From an uncultured Stenotrophomonas sp. (GTDB taxonomy: Bacteria > Pseudomonadota > Gammaproteobacteria > Xanthomonadales > Xanthomonadaceae), in assembly GCF_945952405.1 (NCBI RefSeq), contig NZ_CAMFIA010000002.1:1-64000 (forward strand): 64,000 nucleotides of DNA, given 5' to 3'. Below, piece after piece: positions 59,856 to 64,000 of the stretch (position 1 is the first letter of the stretch; every line of letters begins with the position of its first letter). Below the pieces are notes generated by a model, which saw only the letters and a program-made list of their open reading frames with translations, did no database searches and was not told the origin of the DNA. Position numbers and translations under genes: made by a program.

Positions 59856-61085
59856 ATGGGTATCGAACGGGAGTTTCAGAGCTACGGCGCCCAGCTGGTC
59901 AATCGTGCGTGGGCGGTTTCCGCGGTCACCGATGATCCGCGAGAGATGGTGGTGAGTCTCTGGCAACACAAAATTGTCGAACGCGACGGACGGTGGATCT
60001 ACGATGATTCACTCGCGCGGTGGAACGGCGCGGGCAAGAACCTGCTCAAGAAGCACCTGGGCGTGGCCTACCGCGAAGGGTTGCCACTGCGGGCCGTGGT
60101 CGCGACCCAACACAACCGCGCCGAGCGCGAACGGAATCCAGACAAGGCCCCGCGCAACACGTTCAAGGCCCGCCCCGACTGGGTGGGCCATGTGGAGTTG
60201 CTGGACGGTGACCATTTCGTGTTGGCGTTCGACCACGTCGGCGAGATAGCCACCGACGCCGCAGGAGCGCAGTACTGGCGGGTTGCCGAAGCGGTGGAAG
60301 CGATGGGGGGCGGGACGCTGGCCGAGGTGGGCGCATGGATCGAGACCCACTTCCCCTCGGACCCCATCGCCGACTTGCGGGCCAACCTGGAGCAGCTGAC
60401 GGTCAACTTCCCCCGCCGACCCCACTACAACCATGCCCGATCCGACTGGCGCACCGACCGGGGTCACCCCCACGACCGGTTGTTCGCGATCGTGGACGCT
60501 GGTCCTCCCAAACGCACCCGCTATGTGCCGTTCAACCCGGTCATCCACGGTCACCTGGACCTCCAGAGAGGCGGCGACGGGAAATGGGTGGTCGTGCCCC
60601 TGCCCCAGGACGACCAAACGCGTGCGGAAGCGCAAGGCCAGGCCGACGCGTTCGACCCTGCATCTGCGATCGACAACGAGCACGACGCCAGGGTGTGGGC
60701 CATGCGCGCGGTCGCGCTACGCCGCGGCCAACCCTTGTTTCGCGCCCGCCTGCTTGACGCCTACGATCGCCAGTGCGCCATCACGGGATGCGCTGCCCCG
60801 GAGGTACTGGAAGCGGCGCACGTACTGCCCTACAAGGGCGACCACACCAACCGCGTGGACAACGGCCTGCTCCTTCGTGCCGATCTCCACACCCTGTTCG
60901 ATTGCCGACTGCTCTGGATCACGGCCGAGAACACGGTGGCTCTCGCTCCGGCTCTTCTGGCTACCGACTACGCTTCCCTTCAAGGCAGGCCGCTTCGTCT
61001 GCCGGTGTCCAAAGGGGATCACCCCAACCCGGCTCATCTGGCCGAGCACGCGACGGCGTGCAAGGCCCGCCACTCGCTGCAATAG
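59856..61085 (+). CDS. HNH endonuclease, restriction-type
   Basis: A 409-residue protein with a C-terminal HNH domain: CAITGCAAPEVLEAAHVLPY, KGDHTNRVDNGLLLRADLHT and LFDCRLL near residues 305-355, with the His/Asn/His metal and catalytic residues in place (AAH, DNG, DLH). The N-terminal ~100 residues hold a charged alpha/beta domain (AVVATQHNRAERERNPDKAP) of unknown type, as in McrA-like and uncharacterised HNH proteins. GGGGGG lies seven bases before the ATG. It is isolated, in a region of accessory genes; a role in restriction or defence is inference. Confidence 0.82.
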   Translation: MGIEREFQSYGAQLVNRAWAVSAVTDDPREMVVSLWQHKIVERDGRWIYDDSLARWNGAGKNLLKKHLGVAYREGLPLRAVVATQHNRAERERNPDKAPRNTFKARPDWVGHVELLDGDHFVLAFDHVGEIATDAAGAQYWRVAEAVEAMGGGTLAEVGAWIETHFPSDPIADLRANLEQLTVNFPRRPHYNHARSDWRTDRGHPHDRLFAIVDAGPPKRTRYVPFNPVIHGHLDLQRGGDGKWVVVPLPQDDQTRAEAQGQADAFDPASAIDNEHDARVWAMRAVALRRGQPLFRARLLDAYDRQCAITGCAAPEVLEAAHVLPYKGDHTNRVDNGLLLRADLHTLFDCRLLWITAENTVALAPALLATDYASLQGRPLRLPVSKGDHPNPAHLAEHATACKARHSLQ

Positions 61086-61453
61086 ACCCTGGGCTCAGCG
61101 AAGCACCTCCCAAACGAACTGGCCGACGCGCCGGTGAAACGAAGCTCCCTTGCGGAGCCTCCGGTCGTCGGCAATTGAGTGGGGATTGCCGCTCTCGTCC
61201 CTCGTTGCCGGGTGAGATGGCAGCGACTCGATGGCAGCCGAGGCCTCATTCCCCTGACAGGTATTGGATGCAAGTCAGGTAGGACCATTGCGGGCCACTT
61301 CCTCCTGCAAGCACCAGCCCGCGGCATTTTCGTCCAACCGGCCCTCGGGACTGCCCAGTAGTACATGGGCGGCCGCGATGGCCTTGCCTTGGCGAGAGAG
61401 CCGGCTCTTACGGGTCGCTTAGGGAACTACTCTCGATCTTCATTACCTCTCGC
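61086..61453. other. Intergenic region without a supported gene
   Basis: A 368-bp convergent gap between the HNH gene and the WYL-like gene. No convincing ORF, hairpin with a T-run or repeat was seen. Confidence 0.45.
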
Positions 61454-62002
61454 TCAATAGTTTTGTACTGCCCGCGCGATGGCAGTGACCTGATCCATCC
61501 GGGCCAGAACGAACGTGCGCCGAGCCTGCCTCAGGTGGCAATAGCCGATTAAACAAGGTGGCGATGAAGGGCCGGCGCCCAGAGTAGTCAACTGCTGAGG
61601 CGTAACGGTGCGCCATTGCGGCGCGCCCCCTTTCTTCGTGTAGAGGAAATGCAGGTCCATGCCCTGCTCTATGGCCTGCCGTATTTCCGTGGAGGCCGGA
61701 CTGGCAAACGCCTCTCCAGGAGCATGACCTCCCTGACGGAACATTCCACTTCGCCAAGCTGGAACCAGAAAGATCAACGATCCTGCGGCATGCGGCAGAA
61801 TCAACCGCCACAGAGGAACGAACGTTAGCCCAGACACCACACCCCCGTGGTGGGAACAGGCACCTGTCACCCCTATCGAAGGCGAACGCCACCCGTCCGC
61901 ACACCTCCTGTGTAGATCCGCCCCATTCAACAACACAAAGAAAAGCCCGCCCACTACCTGGGCGAGTACGAGGTTGCGTATATCGGCATCACGCCAGCGC
62001 AT
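61454..62002 (-). CDS. Membrane-anchored WYL-like protein
   Basis: A 182-residue protein. An N-terminal hydrophobic segment (LVLAQVVGGLFFVLLNGADL) and a second one (RLILPHAAGSLIFLVPAWRS) precede a C-terminal segment IRQAIEQGMDLHFLYTKKGG, APQWRTVTPQQLTTLGAGPS, CLIGYCHLRQARRTFVLARM that follows the WYL-domain pattern (I..A...L.F.Y....G....R.V.P..L.......L.GYC..R...R.F.L.R). GGGGG lies seven bases before the ATG. WYL domains often sense nucleotides in defence regulators; a membrane-linked one without a DNA-binding domain is unusual. Confidence 0.65.
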   Translation of the reverse strand: MRWRDADIRNLVLAQVVGGLFFVLLNGADLHRRCADGWRSPSIGVTGACSHHGGVVSGLTFVPLWRLILPHAAGSLIFLVPAWRSGMFRQGGHAPGEAFASPASTEIRQAIEQGMDLHFLYTKKGGAPQWRTVTPQQLTTLGAGPSSPPCLIGYCHLRQARRTFVLARMDQVTAIARAVQNY

Positions 62003-62242
62003 GCGCAGTCCCCCTTGCACAACCAGATGCAAACATGGCTACCGAGAAACCCGGAATGTTCAATGCCTGGTCAAGGGTAGTCATGGCCTATCTTGACACC
62101 CGCCCCCCTGGGGCGCGATAACTCTCTTGCCGCGAGGGGAAACACCCCCGGCGTATTGCCTGCTTAGCTCAAGGCAACAGGTTCCCGATCCGATCGCGCA
62201 AGCGACGACGGGGTGGTTTCACCTGTCTTTTGAGATCTAAGC

Positions 62243-62602
62243 ATGCCCAAACTCCAACGCTTGAGAACCGACGCCTTCCACGCACAGAACGGCCGCTGCT
62301 GCTATTGCAGCCTGCCGATGTGGAACGCCTCACCCGATGAACTGAATCCGTTCGGCCTGCCTGCCAATACGGCCTCGCGGCTCCGTTGCACTGCCGAGCA
62401 CCTGGTGGCCCAGCAAAATGGCGGCAAGGACGTGACCGGCAACATCGCTGCCGCCTGCTGGATCTGCAACTCACGCCGGCACAAACGCAAATCGCCGCCC
62501 TCCCCCGAGGCTTACCGCGCCTTCGTGCAGAAACGCATGGCGAAGGGGAAGTGGCACCCGCCGAGCGTGGCCCAGTTGCGCCTCAGAACGTATGGACCGT
62601 AA
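62243..62602 (+). CDS. Short HNH endonuclease
   Basis: A 119-residue HNH protein: CCYCSLPMW, RCTAEHLVAQQNGGKDVTGN with the catalytic His, and IAAACWICNSRRHKRKS, in which the cysteines form a zinc-binding ribbon around the HNH fold (as in McrA/Cas9-like HNH modules). The start has only a weak GAGATC upstream. It lies ~225 bp before a HEPN-like gene on the same strand. Confidence 0.85.
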   Translation: MPKLQRLRTDAFHAQNGRCCYCSLPMWNASPDELNPFGLPANTASRLRCTAEHLVAQQNGGKDVTGNIAAACWICNSRRHKRKSPPSPEAYRAFVQKRMAKGKWHPPSVAQLRLRTYGP

Positions 62603-62827
62603 CCACCCGCCGGATGAGTTCCGCCACGTTCACACCTGCCGCTGTGCTTCGTAGCGGACGCGGTCGACCAGATCCCAGGAGGCCCGGATGGGTGGCTCTG
62701 CTTGCTTCTCCGCATCCCGTGCGCCCTCCTTTGTGGATGAAAGGCGTTGAGGGCTCCGCGGCCTTCTTCGCTCGTGGGCGACCGTGGAAGGCTGCAAGGC
62801 AGCAGGAGGCTGGGCTACGATGCGGAC

Positions 62828-63325
62828 ATGCCGGTGTCCGACCACATCGCCTTTCCTCTGCTTCGCATCTTTGGCCGTCTGGAGGCCAAGCTGAAGCACC
62901 GCCCCCGATTCATCCGCCAGAGGTCACGCGATGCCATGGTGGATTGGTGGGCGGTCAACGCCACCGTTTCCGCATTGCCGCCCGCCGCGTTCGTGGAGCG
63001 GCTGGAGGACGACACCCGGCACAGGATTCTTGCCGGGGAGCGCGACCGGCCCAAGGTCCAGGTAGTCGTGGAGGTGGACGGCTTGCGTCGGGCGCGCTTC
63101 CGCGAGCGCCCCTTGGATCTACCCAACCACGATCCGTCGGATGCCGTTGCCCTGGTCGAGGCCGCCCGACGCGTGCGCAACAACCTCTTTCACGGCGGCA
63201 AGGAAGAGCCGGGTGATCAGCCGTTCGACGGCGATGACGACGAATGGGGGCGCGCCGCCCTGGACGTGGCCAAGATCCTGTTGGATCTGGTGGAACATGA
63301 CGTGTTTGGGCCAGCCGAGCCTTGA
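62828..63325 (+). CDS. HEPN-like protein
   Basis: A 165-residue helical protein from the internal ATG (MPVSDHIAFPLLRIFGRLEA); an in-frame upstream extension to 62747 looks non-native. ALVEAARRVRNNLFHGGKEE contains R-N-N-L-F-H, the R-x4-H motif typical of HEPN ribonuclease or nucleotidyltransferase-type domains, and a helical tail ALDVAKILLDLVEHDVFG. HEPN proteins are frequent toxins or nucleases in defence systems; catalytic activity here is inference. Confidence 0.65.
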   Translation: MPVSDHIAFPLLRIFGRLEAKLKHRPRFIRQRSRDAMVDWWAVNATVSALPPAAFVERLEDDTRHRILAGERDRPKVQVVVEVDGLRRARFRERPLDLPNHDPSDAVALVEAARRVRNNLFHGGKEEPGDQPFDGDDDEWGRAALDVAKILLDLVEHDVFGPAEP

Positions 63326-63471
63326 GAACCCGCTGCATGTGGAAGCGCGCCGCAAACGCCCATGAACCTAACGGACCAGGCCAACGCGTTCGGCCACGCC
63401 ATGATCAGCTGATCAAGATGCGCTGATGCGAACGTTGCGGTAGATTTTGCAGATTGGTAACAGGGGGAAAT

Positions 63472-64000
63472 ATGGATATTCAAACCTTCGCCGCAATGGC
63501 GGTCGCGGCCGTGCTTGGCGGCACAGTCGTATGGGGCATCACCAGCCGACGCCGCCCTGTGGTGAACGAACCGTTGAAAGGACAGCGGGATGCAGTCTCG
63601 CTCGAATCCCAACCGCACGAACCCACCCGGAGTCTTTCCGTGCCCTCGCCCTCACCGGCACCCACGTCGTTGATCGTCGAGAACCAGCAGGGTGAAAGAG
63701 CCCTCGCTGTGACGGAGCTACCGTTGGCCTTGTTTGACAAAGTTTCCGGCAAGAGCCACAAGCCCTCCAAAGCGGTGGGCCGCTTGAACGCCCTTCTCCA
63801 GGCAGTCCCCGCAAACGCATTGGCTGCCCAAGGCGTCCCTGAGAACGTGTTTGAGGTAGCGATCAACGGTCCTCTGCTCAACGCCAAAGATTCGGCGGGC
63901 AATGTCATCGAAGGGACCTATCGAGCGATGACCAACGGCGGGAGCGGTGGCATCAAGGAACATGGGCTGTTGACCAAGCCAGAGAACTTGAGCAGCGCCA
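63472..64000 (+). CDS. Membrane-anchored hypothetical protein, cut by the window end
   Basis: An open frame of at least 176 codons from an ATG with GGGGGAAA two bases upstream. Residues ~6-24 (FAAMAVAAVLGGTVVWGITS) form one transmembrane helix; a Pro/Ser-rich linker (SVPSPSPAPTS) and a cytoplasmic domain with KVSGKSHKPSKAVGRLNALL and VIEGTYRAMTNGGSGGIKEH follow. The stop lies beyond 64000. I do not recognise the family. It follows the HEPN-like gene by 147 bp on the same strand. Confidence 0.6.
   Translation, partial: MDIQTFAAMAVAAVLGGTVVWGITSRRRPVVNEPLKGQRDAVSLESQPHEPTRSLSVPSPSPAPTSLIVENQQGERALAVTELPLALFDKVSGKSHKPSKAVGRLNALLQAVPANALAAQGVPENVFEVAINGPLLNAKDSAGNVIEGTYRAMTNGGSGGIKEHGLLTKPENLSSA

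Overview
The window looks like a chromosome segment of Stenotrophomonas, most likely the S. maltophilia complex. The evidence is high GC, dispersed palindromic repeats built on GCCGGCC-N3-GGCCGGC, and an 11-gene virB7-8-9-10-11-1-2-3-4-5-6 locus plus virD4 of the antibacterial Xanthomonadales type IV secretion (X-T4SS) kind. No tRNA, rRNA, CRISPR array or transposase gene was seen.

Layout. 1-14300 is ordinary core chromosome: a MATE pump, a DUF2239 protein, a Nudix/DUF1249 pair, the divergent ppsR/ppsA pair, an MscS channel, an Old-Yellow-Enzyme reductase, EcsC, orn, tadA, an HxlR regulator facing a flavodoxin-fold quinone reductase, and acetyltransferases. 14542-25667 is the effector/immunity side of the T4SS. 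It has a class 3 lipase with a C-terminal XVIPCD-type secretion signal and two upstream immunity-like genes; a GH19 muramidase-like effector with XVIPCD, flanked by an FG-GAP-like candidate immunity protein and an Ala/Pro-linker periplasmic protein; a coiled-coil membrane protein; and three tandem paralogous lipoproteins followed by a second lipase that has no recognisable XVIPCD. 25155-27707 carries three DUF4189 genes, one of them frameshifted, with a fossil of the virB6 3' end between two of them. 27732-41193 is the secretion machine on the minus strand.

41424-48062 returns to core-like genes, including two clear divergent regulator/oxidoreductase pairs: merR with an OYE-family gene, and tetR with an FAD monooxygenase. 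Each pair has a visible palindromic operator. 48222-54457 holds small lipoproteins, secreted and hypothetical proteins, a frameshifted small gene, an alpha/beta hydrolase and an AraC regulator.

54486-64000 looks like an accessory or defence-type island: a 916-residue UvrD-like helicase with a C4 zinc finger, two paralogous small zinc-ribbon proteins, a fasciclin protein, an HNH endonuclease, a membrane-anchored WYL-like protein, a second short HNH nuclease followed by a HEPN-like protein, and a membrane-anchored protein cut by the window end.

How the genes work together. The T4SS machine (VirB1-B11) and the VirD4 coupling protein would recruit effectors through their C-terminal XVIPCD and inject them into rival Gram-negative cells. 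There they attack phospholipid (lipases) or peptidoglycan (GH19). The small lipoproteins and secreted proteins encoded beside each effector would protect the producer. Start codons were chosen by ribosome binding sites and family fit; alternatives are stated in the entries.
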